The translations under genes were made by a program, and so were the position numbers. The notes under the pieces are model-generated. The model worked only from the letters and a program-made list of their open reading frames with translations. It was not told where the DNA came from and did no database searches. A DNA stretch of 64,000 bases from Caulobacter henricii (lineage in GTDB: Bacteria > Pseudomonadota > Alphaproteobacteria > Caulobacterales > Caulobacteraceae): NCBI RefSeq assembly GCF_001414055.1, contig NZ_CP013002.1:2108001-2172000 (forward strand), in the 5' to 3' direction. Each line of letters starts with the position of its first letter. The first letter of the stretch is position 1. Positions 27,758-38,378 of this stretch are shown piece after piece.

Positions 27758-29899
27758 TCAGACGCCGTGGGCCAGAACGGCCAACAGCAGCAGAGCCACG
27801 ATGTTGGTGATCTTGATCATCGGGTTCACGGCCGGACCCGACGTATCCTTGTAGGGGTCACCAACGGTGTCACCGGTGACAGCGGCCTTGTGAGCTTCGG
27901 AGCCCTTCTTGTGCAGGACGCCGTCCTTGTCGGTGAATCCTTCTTCGATCACCTTCTTGGCGTTATCCCACGCACCGCCGCCGCTGGTCATCGAGATGGC
28001 GACAAACAGGCCCGTGACAATGACACCCATCAGCATCGCGCCGAGCGAAGCAAAAGCATCGACCTTGCCGGCGATGGCCTGGATCGTGAAGAACAGCACC
28101 ACCGGAGAAACAACCGGCAGCAGGCTCGGCACGATCATTTCACGGATGGCGGCCTTGGTCAGGATGTCCACGGCCTTGCCGTACTCCGGCTTGACCTCAT
28201 AGGTCATGATGCCCGGGTTCTCACGGAACTGACGCCGAACCTCGGCCACAACCGATTCCGCCGCCCGGCCGACCGCCGTCATCGACATGCCGCCGAAAAG
28301 GAACGGCAGCAGCCCACCGAACAGCAGGCCAACCACAACATAGGGGTTGGACAGGTCGAAGGTCACCGGACCCATACCCTCGAAGAAGCTGCCCGGCGCG
28401 GCATTGGCCGAGAAGTACTTGAGGTCTTCGGTATAGGCCGCAAACAGGACCAGGGCACCCAGGCCGGCCGAACCAATGGCATAGCCCTTGGTGACGGCCT
28501 TCGTGGTATTGCCCACGGCGTCAAGTGCGTCGGTCGTGACGCGGACTTCCGGCGGAAGTCCGGCCATTTCGGCGATGCCGCCGGCGTTGTCGGTCACCGG
28601 GCCAAAGGCGTCCAGGGCGACAATAAAGCCAGCCAGGGAGAGCATGGTGGTGGTGGCGATGGCGATCCCGAACAGGCCCGCCAGATTGTAGGTCACAACA
28701 ATGCCGACGATGATGGTCAGGGCCGGCAGGGCCGTGGATTCCAGCGACATGGCCAGACCCTGGATCACATTGGTACCATGACCCGAGACTGAGGCCTGGG
28801 CGACCGACTTCACCGGGCGGAAATTGGTGCCCGTATAGTACTCGGTGATCATCACGATCAGGGCGGTGACAGCCAGACCCGCCAGGCCGCAATAGAACAG
28901 GCTGTTGGCGTCGAAGGTTTGATCACCGACCGTGACAGCGGCCGGAACCAGTTGGTGGATCACGTACCAGACGGCCGGGATCGACAGCAGGCCGGTGACG
29001 ATAAGGCCCTTGTAGAGAGCCCCCATGATGTTCTGGCTCTTGCCCAGGCGGACAAAGAACGCGCCGACGATCGAGGTGACGATGCAGACCGCGCAAATGG
29101 CCAGCGGCAGCAGCATCATCGCGGTGACCGCTTCGGTGCCGCGGAAGAAGATCGCCGCCAGGACCATGGTCGCGACGGTGGTCACGGCATAGGTCTCGAA
29201 CAGGTCAGCGGCCATGCCGGCGCAGTCACCGACGTTGTCGCCGACATTGTCCGCGATGGTCGCGGCGTTGCGGGGGTCATCTTCCGGAATGCCGGCTTCC
29301 ACCTTGCCCACCAGGTCACCGCCAACGTCCGCACCCTTGGTGAAGATGCCGCCGCCCAGTCGAGCGAAGATCGAGATCAGGCTGGCACCGAAGCCCAGCG
29401 ACACCAGCGAGTCGACCACCACGCGGTCCGTGCCGTCATAGCCGCCAGGACCGGTCAGCACAGCGAAATAGCCCGCAACCCCGATCAGGGCGAAACCGGC
29501 CACCAGCATGCCGGTGACGGCACCGGAGGTGAAGGCCATCGAAAGACCCTTGGCCAGGCTCTCGGAAGACGCCTGGGCCGTACGCACATTGGCGCGCACG
29601 GAGATCAACATGCCCGCGAAGCCGGCAGCTCCGGACAGGATTGCCCCCAGGGCGAAGCCAACCGGTTGCTCCCAGGATTTAAAGAAGAAGGCCAGAAGAG
29701 CGATGACCACCACGCCAACAAGGGCGATCGTGGTGTACTGCCGCTTCAGATAGGCCTGAGCGCCTTCCTGGATCGCCGCAGCGATTTCCTGCATCTTTGC
29801 ATTGCCGGCCGAAGCCCGCATCAAGCCGGCTGTCTGTACGGCACCGTACAGCACCGCCAGCAGCCCGGCCGCTATAGCCAGTATAAGCCAAGAACTCAT
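27758..29899 (-). CDS. hppA: Membrane-bound proton-translocating pyrophosphatase (K+-independent type)
   Basis: 713 aa with about 16 transmembrane helices. Couples PPi hydrolysis to H+ pumping. The catalytic segment [20 protein letters not shown] and the [19 protein letters not shown] stretch carry the acidic Mg-PPi ligands; [17 protein letters not shown] is also conserved. The motif GNTTKA has Lys where K+-dependent enzymes have Ala, which by published mutagenesis of the family marks the K+-independent H+-pump class. The start MSSWLIL at 29899 fits the N-terminal helix. A 250-bp leader region precedes it. Confidence 0.97.
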   Translation of the reverse strand: MSSWLILAIAAGLLAVLYGAVQTAGLMRASAGNAKMQEIAAAIQEGAQAYLKRQYTTIALVGVVVIALLAFFFKSWEQPVGFALGAILSGAAGFAGMLISVRANVRTAQASSESLAKGLSMAFTSGAVTGMLVAGFALIGVAGYFAVLTGPGGYDGTDRVVVDSLVSLGFGASLISIFARLGGGIFTKGADVGGDLVGKVEAGIPEDDPRNAATIADNVGDNVGDCAGMAADLFETYAVTTVATMVLAAIFFRGTEAVTAMMLLPLAICAVCIVTSIVGAFFVRLGKSQNIMGALYKGLIVTGLLSIPAVWYVIHQLVPAAVTVGDQTFDANSLFYCGLAGLAVTALIVMITEYYTGTNFRPVKSVAQASVSGHGTNVIQGLAMSLESTALPALTIIVGIVVTYNLAGLFGIAIATTTMLSLAGFIVALDAFGPVTDNAGGIAEMAGLPPEVRVTTDALDAVGNTTKAVTKGYAIGSAGLGALVLFAAYTEDLKYFSANAAPGSFFEGMGPVTFDLSNPYVVVGLLFGGLLPFLFGGMSMTAVGRAAESVVAEVRRQFRENPGIMTYEVKPEYGKAVDILTKAAIREMIVPSLLPVVSPVVLFFTIQAIAGKVDAFASLGAMLMGVIVTGLFVAISMTSGGGAWDNAKKVIEEGFTDKDGVLHKKGSEAHKAAVTGDTVGDPYKDTSGPAVNPMIKITNIVALLLLAVLAHGV

Positions 29900-30148
29900 T
29901 CGAGAATTGCCCCTTCGCGCTTCCATTCACGAGGGGGATGCCGGTCCGGACGCAGCACACGACCAGATCATTTGATCAGATCGATACCCCGGATCGACGG
30001 ACGGGCCTTATGGCCTCATGCCCCCTCGATGCTCCCTGAATTGACGCGCACGGCGCGCCAAGGCGAGGACAGTGCCAAATGGCACAACAGTGCGCAACCC
30101 GTGGCCTTACAAGCCCCGGCGAGAATGAAACAATTGTTCTAAATGGAC

Positions 30149-30664
30149 TTAGTGATGCGCAGAGGGCGCTGCAGTCGACCCTGAAGACGGGGGCGGAGCA
30201 GACGGGCGCCGCGGCCCGGACGGATGCGGAATTTGTCTGCGGGCAATCTGCTTGGTGATCTCAACGGACGCCACTTTGCCCTTGCCGACCAGGCCAGCGG
30301 CCTCGCGCAGCACGGCAAGCTTCAGCTTCTCGGCGTCCACTTCGTTGTAGGTGTCCGCAGCGGTAAAGGGAGTGCGGTGAGCCGCCTTGACCACAGCATC
30401 GCGCAAGAACGGCTCCTTGCCCTCCATGGTTGTCACGGGCACCGCCGACGCCAGGGTCAGGGTCAAGTTGACGAAGACGTAGTTGAGGAGCTTGCCGTCC
30501 ACGATAATCGGGATGGCGATGGGCTGCAGCTTGACCTTGGGATCCGGCGGAGGGCCCTCTCCCTCCTTCTTCTTGCCAGACTCGTTGGCCAGAGCCGGGC
30601 TGGCCAGGGCCAGGAGGCAGGCGGCAAGGAAGAAGCGGCGCGAGGGGACGGGGCGAAGGGTCAT
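30149..30664 (-). CDS. Secreted protein with weak resemblance to FliL
   Basis: 171 aa from the ATG at 30664 (AAGGGG upstream). A signal peptide with an Arg pair (PSRRFFLAACLLALASPALA) is followed by a charged linker, then KLQPIAIPIIVDGKLLNYVFVNL and LTLASAVP, a PFLRDAVVKAAHRTPF helix, KLKLAVLREAAGLVG and VASVEITKQIAR. The order of beta strand, RDAV helix and terminal strand resembles the periplasmic domain of FliL, but the membrane helix looks cleavable. The last 25 residues are Pro/Ser/His-rich low complexity. Function not assigned. It follows thiL by 35 bp and may be its downstream partner. Confidence 0.65.
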   Translation of the reverse strand: MTLRPVPSRRFFLAACLLALASPALANESGKKKEGEGPPPDPKVKLQPIAIPIIVDGKLLNYVFVNLTLTLASAVPVTTMEGKEPFLRDAVVKAAHRTPFTAADTYNEVDAEKLKLAVLREAAGLVGKGKVASVEITKQIARRQIPHPSGPRRPSAPPPSSGSTAAPSAHH

Positions 30665-30699
30665 GCCCCTTCTATTACCCGGCAAGGCTTGCTGGTTTA

Positions 30700-31734
30700 C
30701 TACCCGTGCAGCCAGCCGAGGCGCTCGGGTGTGATGTCCTTGCCCTTGAAGAGGGCACAGACGCCCTCCCCCTCGACGAACTCACCGATATCGCGCACGG
30801 GAACGCCGGCCGCCATGGCAGCGGCCTGGAAGGCTGCGACGTCACCCGGGTCCACCGCACAGACGATTTCATAGTCATCGCCGCCCGAGGCGAGCGACAT
30901 GCGCGCTTCGCCGGCTTCCGGCTGGGCATTGAGCCAGTTGCGGGCCCCCGGCGACAGAGGCAGTCGATCCAGATCGACCATGACCCGCAATCCGCTGGCC
31001 TTGGCGACATGGGCGGCGTCAGCCAGGAGGCCGTCCGAAACATCAGCAGCAGCGCGCGCATAGGCCCGCAAGGCGTCGCGAACGCTCAGGCGCGGCGGCG
31101 GCAGACGATAGCTGCTGACCAGACTGCCATCCGGATCCTCGACTTCACCCCAGTGCGCCAGAAGCCCAAGCCAGCCGTCGCCGATGGTACCGCTGACCAT
31201 CAGACGGTCACCGACGCGCGCGCCACGGCGCAGAACCGCGTCTCCGGCGGGTACCCAACCGAGGAAGGTCGCGGACACGACCAGGGGACCCGAGGTGCTG
31301 AAGGTGTCGCCGCCCAGCAGGCTGATGTCGTAAAGAGCGCCGTCCTCGGCGAGGCCGCGGGCAAAGACCTCCCGATCCTCGACGGTCGTGCCGGACGGCC
31401 AGCCGATCGACAGGAAGTAGCCGTAAGGCTCGGCCGCCTTGGCCGCCAGGTCGGAGAGATTGGTTCGCAGCAGGCGCTTGGCGACCAGGTCGAGAGCCTC
31501 ACCGGTCAGGAAATGGACGCCACCGGCCATGGCGTCCTTGGTGATCACCAGATCATGATCCAGGCGGGACGGAAGCACCGCCGCATCATCCAGAAGGTCA
31601 AGGGCGACCGGATCACCGCGCGTCAGCGGACGCAGAAGACGGGCAATATGGTCGAACTCGTTGGCCGGCTCAGCCGCCGGTTCCGACGGGCCGTCATCTG
31701 CAAACCAGTCGTCGTCTGCCTCAGGTTCGTGCAT
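30700..31734 (-). CDS. thiL: Thiamine-monophosphate kinase
   Basis: 344 aa from ATG 31734. Phosphorylates thiamine-phosphate to thiamine diphosphate. AIRS-type motifs: [67 protein letters not shown] and [13 protein letters not shown]. The first ~25 residues are acidic and longer than in enterobacterial ThiL. It overlaps nusB by 14 bp (nusB stop at 31721), as in other alphaproteobacterial nusB-thiL pairs. Confidence 0.95.
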   Translation of the reverse strand: MHEPEADDDWFADDGPSEPAAEPANEFDHIARLLRPLTRGDPVALDLLDDAAVLPSRLDHDLVITKDAMAGGVHFLTGEALDLVAKRLLRTNLSDLAAKAAEPYGYFLSIGWPSGTTVEDREVFARGLAEDGALYDISLLGGDTFSTSGPLVVSATFLGWVPAGDAVLRRGARVGDRLMVSGTIGDGWLGLLAHWGEVEDPDGSLVSSYRLPPPRLSVRDALRAYARAAADVSDGLLADAAHVAKASGLRVMVDLDRLPLSPGARNWLNAQPEAGEARMSLASGGDDYEIVCAVDPGDVAAFQAAAMAAGVPVRDIGEFVEGEGVCALFKGKDITPERLGWLHG

Positions 31735-32170
31735 CGCGGGCGATCGCGTCGAGTGCGCCATTGATGAATCCGGCCTCCGGTCCTTCGAAGAACGATTTGG
31801 CGATCTCGACATACTCGTCAATGACGACTTCGGTTGGAACATCCGGGCGGTGCATCAGCTCAAACGCACCCGCCCGCAGGACGGCGCGCGCTGTTGCATC
31901 CAGCCGGTCCAGCCGCCAGCCAGAAGCCAGGCGCTTGACGATCGCCTGATCGACCTCGCCCTGCTTAGCCACTACGCCCTTGGCCAGTTCCGCAAAGAAA
32001 GTTTCGTCTGCGGCGGCCATCTGCTCGCCGTCTACGTCACGATCGAAACGGTGCTCGGAGAATTCCCGAACCACAGCGTCAACGCCGACGCCCGAGACTT
32101 CCATCTGGTAGAGGGCCTGAACAGCGGCCAGTCGCGCCACCGAACGCGGTTGAATGCGGCTCTTGCTCAT
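31721..32170 (-). CDS. nusB: Transcription antitermination factor NusB
   Basis: 149 aa, all-helical NusB fold: [19 protein letters not shown] at the N-terminus, [35 protein letters not shown] and [13 protein letters not shown] at the end. Works with NusA/NusE at boxA in rRNA transcription. It overlaps ribH by four bases (ATGA) and thiL by 14, so ribH-nusB-thiL is one translationally coupled unit. Confidence 0.96.
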   Translation of the reverse strand: MSKSRIQPRSVARLAAVQALYQMEVSGVGVDAVVREFSEHRFDRDVDGEQMAAADETFFAELAKGVVAKQGEVDQAIVKRLASGWRLDRLDATARAVLRAGAFELMHRPDVPTEVVIDEYVEIAKSFFEGPEAGFINGALDAIARDART

Positions 32171-32631
32171 CGGGGCTGCCCCAGCAACTGGCGCTTCAGG
32201 GCAATCGTTTCGAGGCAGGCCTTGGCGGCGGCACCGCCGCGGTCGCCTTCACTCACGCGGGCGCGCGTCCAGGCCTGGTCTTCCTCGTCGACGGTCAGAA
32301 CGCCGAAGCCGATCGCCAGCCGCTTGCCGATGCAGAGATCCTGCAGGCCACGCGCCGTTTCATTGGCGACGATCTCGAAATGGTAGGTCTCGCCCCTGAT
32401 CACGCAACCGAGGGCGACATAACCATCATACTGAACCCCGATTGGCCTGTGGCCGGCCTCTTCGGCCAGAGCCACGGCACCCGGGATCTGCAGCGCGCTC
32501 GAGACTGTGATGACGTCATGCTCCGCGCCATAGGCTTCAATCGCCTGCACGGCTCCGCGCAGCAACTCGTCGGAGATACCCGAATAGCTTCGGCCCTCCA
32601 CGATCAGCAGGCGGATCTTCTCTTCAACCAT
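32167..32631 (-). CDS. ribH: 6,7-dimethyl-8-ribityllumazine synthase
   Basis: 154 aa. Penultimate step of riboflavin synthesis. Signatures: [57 protein letters not shown] and a conserved GFGVLTVD. Some strands match the pentameric/icosahedral RibH family equally. It follows nrdR by 70 bp; the other riboflavin genes (ribD, ribE, ribBA), usually between nrdR and ribH in related genomes, are absent here. Confidence 0.95.
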   Translation of the reverse strand: MVEEKIRLLIVEGRSYSGISDELLRGAVQAIEAYGAEHDVITVSSALQIPGAVALAEEAGHRPIGVQYDGYVALGCVIRGETYHFEIVANETARGLQDLCIGKRLAIGFGVLTVDEEDQAWTRARVSEGDRGGAAAKACLETIALKRQLLGQPR

Positions 32632-32701
32632 CTAGCTCGAACTCCCGGGCCGGTGCCGGCGCATCGCCAACAGACTCAGCCTTAACCGAAACAGAATGCG
32701 C

Positions 32702-33175
32702 CTATAGTTCTTCTTCCGCGACGTCGCTCAGACCTTCTTCGCCCAGAAACTTTGCGAAATCGCTAGTTTCCTTGAAATCGCGATAGACCGAGGCGTAGCG
32801 GACATAGGCCACGTCATCGAGCGCCTTCAGCGCCTTCATGACCATTTCGCCGACCGTCGAGGACGGCAGTTCGGTTTCGCCCATGCTTTCCAGTTGCCGG
32901 ACGATGCCATTGATCATGCGTTCGACCCGCTCAGCCTCGACAGGGCGCTTCTGGGTCGCCAGGGCAATCGAACGGACAAGCTTCTCCCGGTCAAAAGGCG
33001 AGCGGCGACCAGAGCGCTTGAGGATGGTCAGTTCCCGCAACTGAACCCGCTCAAAAGTGGTAAATCGCCCACCGCATTCCGGGCAGGCGCGCCGACGGCG
33101 GATGGCCGCGCCATCCTCCGATGGGCGGCTGTCCTTGACCTGGCTTTCAGCATGTCCACAGAACGGGCAGCGCAT
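32702..33175 (-). CDS. nrdR: Transcriptional repressor NrdR
   Basis: 157 aa. An N-terminal zinc ribbon ([17 protein letters not shown] and [14 protein letters not shown]) is followed by an ATP-cone domain ([22 protein letters not shown] ... [17 protein letters not shown]). NrdR senses (d)ATP and represses ribonucleotide reductase genes. GGAGG is eight bases upstream. It is 31 bp downstream of glyA, the classical glyA-nrdR pairing. Confidence 0.97.
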   Translation of the reverse strand: MRCPFCGHAESQVKDSRPSEDGAAIRRRRACPECGGRFTTFERVQLRELTILKRSGRRSPFDREKLVRSIALATQKRPVEAERVERMINGIVRQLESMGETELPSSTVGEMVMKALKALDDVAYVRYASVYRDFKETSDFAKFLGEEGLSDVAEEEL

Positions 33176-33206
33176 GATCTAGCCCTCCCCGGCTCTATCC
33201 AACCTA

Positions 33207-34499
33207 TTAGTTGTAGATCGGGAAGCGCGCCGTCAAGGCCAGGACCTCTTCACGCACCTTGGCTTCGACGGCTGCGTTGCCGTCAGCGCCATGGGCGGCA
33301 AGGCCATTGACGACTTCGCCGATCAGTTCACCCACCCGGGTGAACTCGGCTTCCTTGAAGCCCCGCGTCGTACCGGCCGGTGTGCCAAGGCGGATACCGG
33401 ACGTCACCGTGAACGGTGCCGTATCGAACGGCACGCCGTTCTTGTTGCAGGTCATGTTGGCACGCTCGAGGCTATGCTCGGCGTCACGGCCGGTCACACC
33501 CTTGGGCCGCAGATCCACCAGCATCAGGTGGCTATCGGTGCCGCCGGAGACGATATTGACGCCCGACTTGCCAAGTGCCTCGGCCAGGGCGCGAGCATTG
33601 GAGATCACCTGCTGGGCATAGGCCTTGAACTCCGGCCGCAGCGCTTCGCCGAAAGCCACGGCCTTGGCGGCGATCACGTGCTCCAGCGGGCCGCCCTGCA
33701 GGCCAGGGAAAACCGCCGAATTGACCTTCTTGATGATGGCTTCATCGTTAGTCAGCACCATGCCGCCACGCGGGCCGCGCAGGGTCTTGTGGGTCGTGGT
33801 CGTCACGACATGGGCATGGGGGATCGGGCTCGGGAAAACTCCGCCGGCCACGAGGCCCGCGAAATGGGCCATGTCGACCATCAGATAGGCCCCGACACTG
33901 TCGGCGATTTGGCGGAACCGGGCGAAATCGATCTCACGGCTATAGGCGCTGCCGCCGGCGATGATCAGCTTGGGCTTCTCGCGCTGAGCCACCTCAGCCA
34001 CGTTGTCATAGTCGATCAGCTGGTCCTGCTGCCGCACGGTGTAGGACACCGGCTTGAACCACTTGCCCGACTGATTGGCCGGGCTGCCGTGCGTCAAATG
34101 GCCGCCTGCCGCCAGATCCATGCCCAGGAAGCTGTCGCCGGGCTGCAGCAGGGCCATGAACACAGCCTGGTTGGCCTGCGAGCCAGAGTGCGGCTGGACA
34201 TTGGCAAAGCTCGCGCCGAACAGCTGCTTGGCCCGCTCGATGGCGATAAGTTCGATTTCGTCGACGAATTCGCAGCCACCATAGTAGCGCTTGCCCGGAT
34301 AACCTTCGGCATACTTGTTGGTCAGGATGGACCCCTGAGCCTCAAGCACGGCCTTCGAAACGATGTTTTCCGACGCGATCAACTCGATCTGGTTCTGCTG
34401 ACGACCCAGCTCAAGACCGATCCGATCAAAGATGTCGCGGTCTGCCGTGGCGAGGTCCGCGCCGAAAAATGCGGTCAGGGTGGAAGCGGGTGCGGTCAT
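33207..34499 (-). CDS. glyA: Serine hydroxymethyltransferase
   Basis: 430 aa from ATG 34499. Interconverts serine and glycine with tetrahydrofolate. Signatures: [65 protein letters not shown] and the PLP lysine in [15 protein letters not shown]. Divergent from mucR across a 162-bp region that holds a CCGCGA/TCGCGG inverted repeat at 34556-34571; I found no known riboswitch there. Confidence 0.98.
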   Translation of the reverse strand: MTAPASTLTAFFGADLATADRDIFDRIGLELGRQQNQIELIASENIVSKAVLEAQGSILTNKYAEGYPGKRYYGGCEFVDEIELIAIERAKQLFGASFANVQPHSGSQANQAVFMALLQPGDSFLGMDLAAGGHLTHGSPANQSGKWFKPVSYTVRQQDQLIDYDNVAEVAQREKPKLIIAGGSAYSREIDFARFRQIADSVGAYLMVDMAHFAGLVAGGVFPSPIPHAHVVTTTTHKTLRGPRGGMVLTNDEAIIKKVNSAVFPGLQGGPLEHVIAAKAVAFGEALRPEFKAYAQQVISNARALAEALGKSGVNIVSGGTDSHLMLVDLRPKGVTGRDAEHSLERANMTCNKNGVPFDTAPFTVTSGIRLGTPAGTTRGFKEAEFTRVGELIGEVVNGLAAHGADGNAAVEAKVREEVLALTARFPIYN

Positions 34500-34661
34500 G
34501 GGCGGTCTCCAGACGCTGCGGGGAGTCGGTGGCGCCTTCTTTAGCGGCCTTCGCGCCGCGATCAATCGCGGAACTATCGATAAGCTTGGGCGTTCGTCGC
34601 TTGCCCGGCCGGAGGAACCGATCCTCGGTCCCAAGGCGCAGCAATCAAAAGGCGACTATCG

Positions 34662-35102
34662 ATGACGGCGCAAACCGAGGCTGTAATTCTCGAGGGCGAA
34701 CAATCCGGCGATCTTCTCACGCTGAGTGCCGGAATTGTGTCGGCCTATGTCGGCCACAACATCGTGCAGCAGGTCGTCATTCCCGAACTCATCCGCACGA
34801 TTCACGCGTCCTTGGTGAGCCTGGAACGCCGTGAAGCGAAGCTCCCGGCCGAAAAGGTCCGGCCGGCGGTTCCGGTGTCACGCTCGGTCCAGCACGACTA
34901 CCTGGTCTGTCTTGAAGACGGCAAACATCTGAAAATGCTCAAGCGTTATCTGCGCTCGCATTACGACATGAGCCCCGAGGCCTACCGTCAAAAATGGGGC
35001 CTGTCGGCGGACTATCCGATGGTGGCACCGGCCTATGCCGCGAGGCGATCGGAATTCGCCAAACAGATTGGCCTGGGCAAGGGCGTCAGGCGCGGCCTCT
35101 GA
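34662..35102 (+). CDS. MucR/Ros family zinc-finger transcriptional regulator
   Basis: 146 aa. The Ros/MucR pattern is present: an N-terminal helical dimerisation segment (LTLSAGIVSAYVGHNIV) and the single zinc-finger-like element YLVCLEDGKHLKMLKRYLRSHYDM followed by SPEAYRQKWGLSADYPMVAP. The DNA-contact basic tail is GKGVRRGL. MucR proteins in Caulobacter control cell-cycle-phase genes and in other alphaproteobacteria surface and virulence genes. Divergent from glyA, convergent with hemA. Confidence 0.93.
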   Translation: MTAQTEAVILEGEQSGDLLTLSAGIVSAYVGHNIVQQVVIPELIRTIHASLVSLERREAKLPAEKVRPAVPVSRSVQHDYLVCLEDGKHLKMLKRYLRSHYDMSPEAYRQKWGLSADYPMVAPAYAARRSEFAKQIGLGKGVRRGL

Positions 35103-35156
35103 AAGCGTTCGGTCCAAAAACCCGGGGTGAACCGCCGGGTCAGACACCCTGGGTGA

Positions 35157-36383
35157 TCAGGCTGCGTGACCGCCCATGCGCGCCACGTTGCAGTGCGCCC
35201 ACAACTGCTCCATCGCTCCGACCAGCTTGCGCATCATGTCGTCGGTATGGAACGGCGTCGGCGTAAAGCGCAGGCGCTCGGTACCGCGCGGCACGGTCGG
35301 ATAGTTGATCGGCTGCACATAGACGCCGTGCTCAGCCAGCAGCAGGTCGCTGATCAGCTTGGTGTGGTTGGGGTCGCCCACCATCACCGGCACAATGTGG
35401 CTGTCATTCTCCATCACGGGCAGGCCCGCAGCCCTGAACATGGCCTTCAGCGTCTGGGCGCGTTCCTGGTGCATTTCGCGCACTTCGGGGTGCAGCTTGA
35501 GCCATTTGACGCTGGCCAGGGCTCCTGCGGTCAGGGCCGGCGGCAGAGACGTCGTAAAGATAAAGCCCGAAGCCATCAGGCGGATGGCATCAATCACTTC
35601 GCTATTGCCCGTGATGTAGCCGCCCATCACGCCAAAGGCCTTCCCAAGGGTGCCTTCGATGATGTCGATCTGGTCCATGACATTGTCGCGCTCGGCGACG
35701 CCGCCGCCGCGCTGACCGTACATGCCAACCGCGTGGACCTCGTCGAGATAGGTCATAGCGCCGTATTTCTTGGCCAGGGCCGCCGTCGCGCCGACATCGG
35801 CGATATCGCCATCCATCGAATAGACGCTCTCGAACGCCACCAGCTTGGGCGCGTCGGCCGGAGCGGCCGCCAGCAGTTCTTCCAAGTGGGCCAGATCGTT
35901 GTGGCGGAAAATGTGCCGCCTGCCACCGCCGTTGCGGATGCCGGCGATCATCGAGGCATGGTTCTGTTCATCGGAGAAGATGATCAGGCCGGGAAGGATC
36001 TTGTAGAGGACGCTCAGGCTGGCTTCGTTTGACACATAACCCGAGGTGAACAGCAGGGCTGCGTCCTTGCCGTGCAGGTCGGCGAGTTCCGCCTCGAGTT
36101 CGACGTGGTGATGGTTGGTGCCGGAAATGTTGCGCGTTCCGCCGGACCCCGAGCCATGTTGGTCGATGGCGCTGTGCATGGCATCCAGCACGATCGGGTT
36201 CTGGCCCTGGCCCAGATAGTCATTGCTGCACCAGACCACGACGTCGCTCTCACCGCCGTCCGGCCGGGTCCAGGTGGCGTGGGGAAAAGCGCCGCGGTGG
36301 CGCTTGAGGTCGGCGAAAACGCGGTAACGCCCCTCATCACGGATCTGATCAACGGCGGCGCGGAACGCGGCTTTATAGTCCAT
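35157..36383 (-). CDS. hemA: 5-aminolevulinate synthase (C4 pathway)
   Basis: 408 aa from ATG 36383. Condenses glycine with succinyl-CoA, the committed heme step in alphaproteobacteria. Signatures: [55 protein letters not shown] and the PLP lysine in [12 protein letters not shown]. The N-terminus [20 protein letters not shown] is standard. A TTGA-N6-TCAA FNR/FixK-type box lies 142 bp upstream (36525-36538). hemB occurs in the same window at 44305. Confidence 0.97.
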   Translation of the reverse strand: MDYKAAFRAAVDQIRDEGRYRVFADLKRHRGAFPHATWTRPDGGESDVVVWCSNDYLGQGQNPIVLDAMHSAIDQHGSGSGGTRNISGTNHHHVELEAELADLHGKDAALLFTSGYVSNEASLSVLYKILPGLIIFSDEQNHASMIAGIRNGGGRRHIFRHNDLAHLEELLAAAPADAPKLVAFESVYSMDGDIADVGATAALAKKYGAMTYLDEVHAVGMYGQRGGGVAERDNVMDQIDIIEGTLGKAFGVMGGYITGNSEVIDAIRLMASGFIFTTSLPPALTAGALASVKWLKLHPEVREMHQERAQTLKAMFRAAGLPVMENDSHIVPVMVGDPNHTKLISDLLLAEHGVYVQPINYPTVPRGTERLRFTPTPFHTDDMMRKLVGAMEQLWAHCNVARMGGHAA

Positions 36384-36524
36384 GGTCTTCTTGCTCGACC
36401 GCCAGACGGACAAGGCCGCCGGACCGCCGGTCCCCTTCTCGATAAACCGCGTTTCGCACGCGCTGGCCGCAGCTGTCCACATAGGGACGATTACTTACGC
36501 TTAAGAATTAGGCCTTTTGTCACA

Positions 36525-36538
36525 TTGATCCAAGTCAA
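36525..36538 (-). promoter_or_regulatory. FNR/FixK-type box upstream of hemA
   Basis: TTGATCCAAGTCAA keeps the full TTGA-N6-TCAA core of the FNR/FixK/FnrL consensus (one mismatch to TTGAT-N4-ATCAA). It lies between the mmsB stop and the hemA start, about 142 bp from the ATG. FnrL control of hemA is established in Rhodobacter, which supports the assignment. No convincing -10 was confirmed. Confidence 0.55.
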
Positions 36539-36545
36539 GACCTGC

Positions 36546-37442
36546 CTAGGCCAGATCGGCGAGCCGTCCGCGCAGCATCTGGATCACAGCCGAGAAATCC
36601 TTGCCCCCAAAACCATTGGCGTCGAACAGGGCGTAAAGCGCCTCGGCTTGGGCCCCCATGGGCGTGGAGGCACCGGCCTTTGCGGCGGCGTCCTGGGCCA
36701 GCTTCAGGTCCTTGAGCATCATTGCCGTGGCAAATCCGCCTTCATACTGGCGATCGGCGGGCGTGGCGGGGCCCACACCGGGTACGGGGCAATAGGTCGA
36801 GACCGACCAGCACTGGCCTGACGACTTGCTGGCAACCTCGAAGAATCGGTCAGCCGCCAGGCCCAGTTTTTCGGCCAGGGCGAAGGCCTCGCAGGTCCCG
36901 ATCATCGACACCCCCAGCAGCATATTGTTGCAGATCTTGGCCGCCTGCCCTGCACCATGGTCTCCGGCATGGATGGTGACGCGCGACATCGGTGCCAGCG
37001 CCGCCTCAACGGCGGGAAAGTCAGCCGCGTCGCAGCCGACCATGAAGGCCAAGGTCCCGGCCTCGGCAGCCATGATGCCGCCCGATACCGGCGCATCGGC
37101 AAAGCGAAAGCCTGCCTCGCCTGCCTGCCTGGCCACAGCACGAGCGCTCTCAACGTCAATGGTCGAGCAGTCCAGCAGCAGGGCCGTCTTGGGCGCATGG
37201 GCCAGGATCTGCTCGCCATAGACGCTGCGCACGTGCGGACCGGCCGGCAGCATGGTGATCACCACCTCGGCATCGGCTACGGCCTCGGCCACCGAATCGG
37301 CGGCGTGACATCCCGCCGCAACAGCCCGCGCGACCGCCTCATGCGACAGGTCGAACGCCTTGACCTGATGCTGGGCCCTGGCCTGGCTGGCGGCCATGCC
37401 ACCGCCCATATTGCCAAGCCCGATAAAGGCGATGCGGGTCAT
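36546..37442 (-). CDS. mmsB: 3-hydroxyisobutyrate dehydrogenase
   Basis: 298 aa. NAD-dependent oxidation of 3-hydroxyisobutyrate to methylmalonate semialdehyde in valine degradation. Signatures: IAFIGLGNMGGGMA (NAD loop), LLDCSTIDVESAR, FADAPVSGGIMAAEAGTL, and catalytic Lys in GQAAKICNNMLLG. The C-terminal segment YCPVPGVGPATPADRQYEGG is typical of HIBADH rather than other beta-hydroxyacid dehydrogenases. GGGAG precedes the ATG. Context with the hydrolase and acyl-CoA dehydrogenase genes supports the valine role; mmsA is not in the window. Confidence 0.93.
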   Translation of the reverse strand: MTRIAFIGLGNMGGGMAASQARAQHQVKAFDLSHEAVARAVAAGCHAADSVAEAVADAEVVITMLPAGPHVRSVYGEQILAHAPKTALLLDCSTIDVESARAVARQAGEAGFRFADAPVSGGIMAAEAGTLAFMVGCDAADFPAVEAALAPMSRVTIHAGDHGAGQAAKICNNMLLGVSMIGTCEAFALAEKLGLAADRFFEVASKSSGQCWSVSTYCPVPGVGPATPADRQYEGGFATAMMLKDLKLAQDAAAKAGASTPMGAQAEALYALFDANGFGGKDFSAVIQMLRGRLADLA

Positions 37443-37514
37443 GCTGGAGCTCCCAAATGCGAACCGCGCCTCATGGGCGCGGCTCTTATCGTTGAAAACG
37501 CTGTGCTACCGAAC

Positions 37515-38321
37515 CTACCGGGCACCGGCAGGCTTGCGGAACTTGTAGACAAACTGGTCCGTCTTGCCGCGGATCGAGGGGTCGAAAACGCTGACAGCGC
37601 GCTTGTCGGCAGGGTCGCGCAAGACAGGGCTCTCGCCCTCGAAGACAAAGCCAGCTGCGGTCACTTCCGACTTCACCACAGCCGAGTCGATGCGATGCAG
37701 GCCTTCCGTATCGCGCAGACCGGAACCCGCCTCGGCCGAATGGTCGATGACCAGGTAGACTCCGCCGGGCTTCAAGGAGCGGAAAATGGCCCTGTTCACG
37801 GCCGCCAGGTCTGCCGGGCCCATGAACTTGTTGTGCATGTCGTGATAGTTCTGGGCCGTGAACACGAGGTCCAGCTTTTCGGGTGCCGCAAAGTTGGGAA
37901 GCGTATTGAGAATGACGGTGACGTTCTTGTAGGCCGGGTCACGCGCCACGGCGTTCACCGCAGGTTCGCGCTTCGCCAGCTTGGTAAGTTCGTCAGGGAC
38001 ATAGGCATAGACCTTGCCCTTGGGCCCTACGGCCTTGGCAAAGATCCGGGTGAAATAGCCGCCGCCAGGAATGAGGTCTGCGACCTTGGCACCGCTCTTG
38101 ACGCCGGCAAAGGCCAGGACCTCCCCAGGCAGTCGGTCGCTGTCCCGCACCATGTCTGTGGCTGGGCGCGTCGGGTCAGAGACGGCAGCGGCGATATTGG
38201 CCGGGATCGCAACAGCGACCGCTCCAGAAGGCGGAGGCGGCGGAGGCGGCGGACCCACGGGTGTCGTGGCGCACGCAGCAAGCCCGAGTACGGCAACGAG
38301 ACTGAGAAGCGGCTTACGCAT
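37515..38321 (-). CDS. Lipoprotein with SAM-dependent methyltransferase fold
   Basis: 268 aa. The N-terminal signal has lipobox GLAA|C at about Cys17, then an eight-proline run. The remainder is a class I methyltransferase-like fold: VADLIPGGGYFTRIFAKAVGPKG (SAM loop), VYAYVPDEL, DLVFTAQNYHDMHN and LKPGGVYLVIDHSAE. Exported proteins of this type are widespread in proteobacteria, and since SAM is cytoplasmic their activity is unclear. GGAAGG lies upstream of the ATG. It is embedded in the valine cluster (72 bp after mmsB upstream side, 57 bp before the hydrolase), which may be chance co-location. Confidence 0.85.
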   Translation of the reverse strand: MRKPLLSLVAVLGLAACATTPVGPPPPPPPPSGAVAVAIPANIAAAVSDPTRPATDMVRDSDRLPGEVLAFAGVKSGAKVADLIPGGGYFTRIFAKAVGPKGKVYAYVPDELTKLAKREPAVNAVARDPAYKNVTVILNTLPNFAAPEKLDLVFTAQNYHDMHNKFMGPADLAAVNRAIFRSLKPGGVYLVIDHSAEAGSGLRDTEGLHRIDSAVVKSEVTAAGFVFEGESPVLRDPADKRAVSVFDPSIRGKTDQFVYKFRKPAGAR

Positions 38322-38378
38322 GGCATTCCTTCCGACCGGTAGTCTTCTTGTTACGACAAGGTTAGCGCAACACGCTCC

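Noticed and set aside
30062..30085. Possible sigma-54 promoter (TGGCAC...TCGC, GG-N10-GC) and a GTGCC/GGCAC dyad upstream of hppA
   Set aside because: One mismatch in the -12 element, and such matches are frequent in GC-rich DNA; no biological reason for sigma-54 control of hppA.
34500..34661. Riboswitch in the glyA leader (an AAAGAAGGCGCC stretch recalls SAM-II)
   Set aside because: The other conserved SAM-II elements are missing, and I could not fold a known riboswitch.
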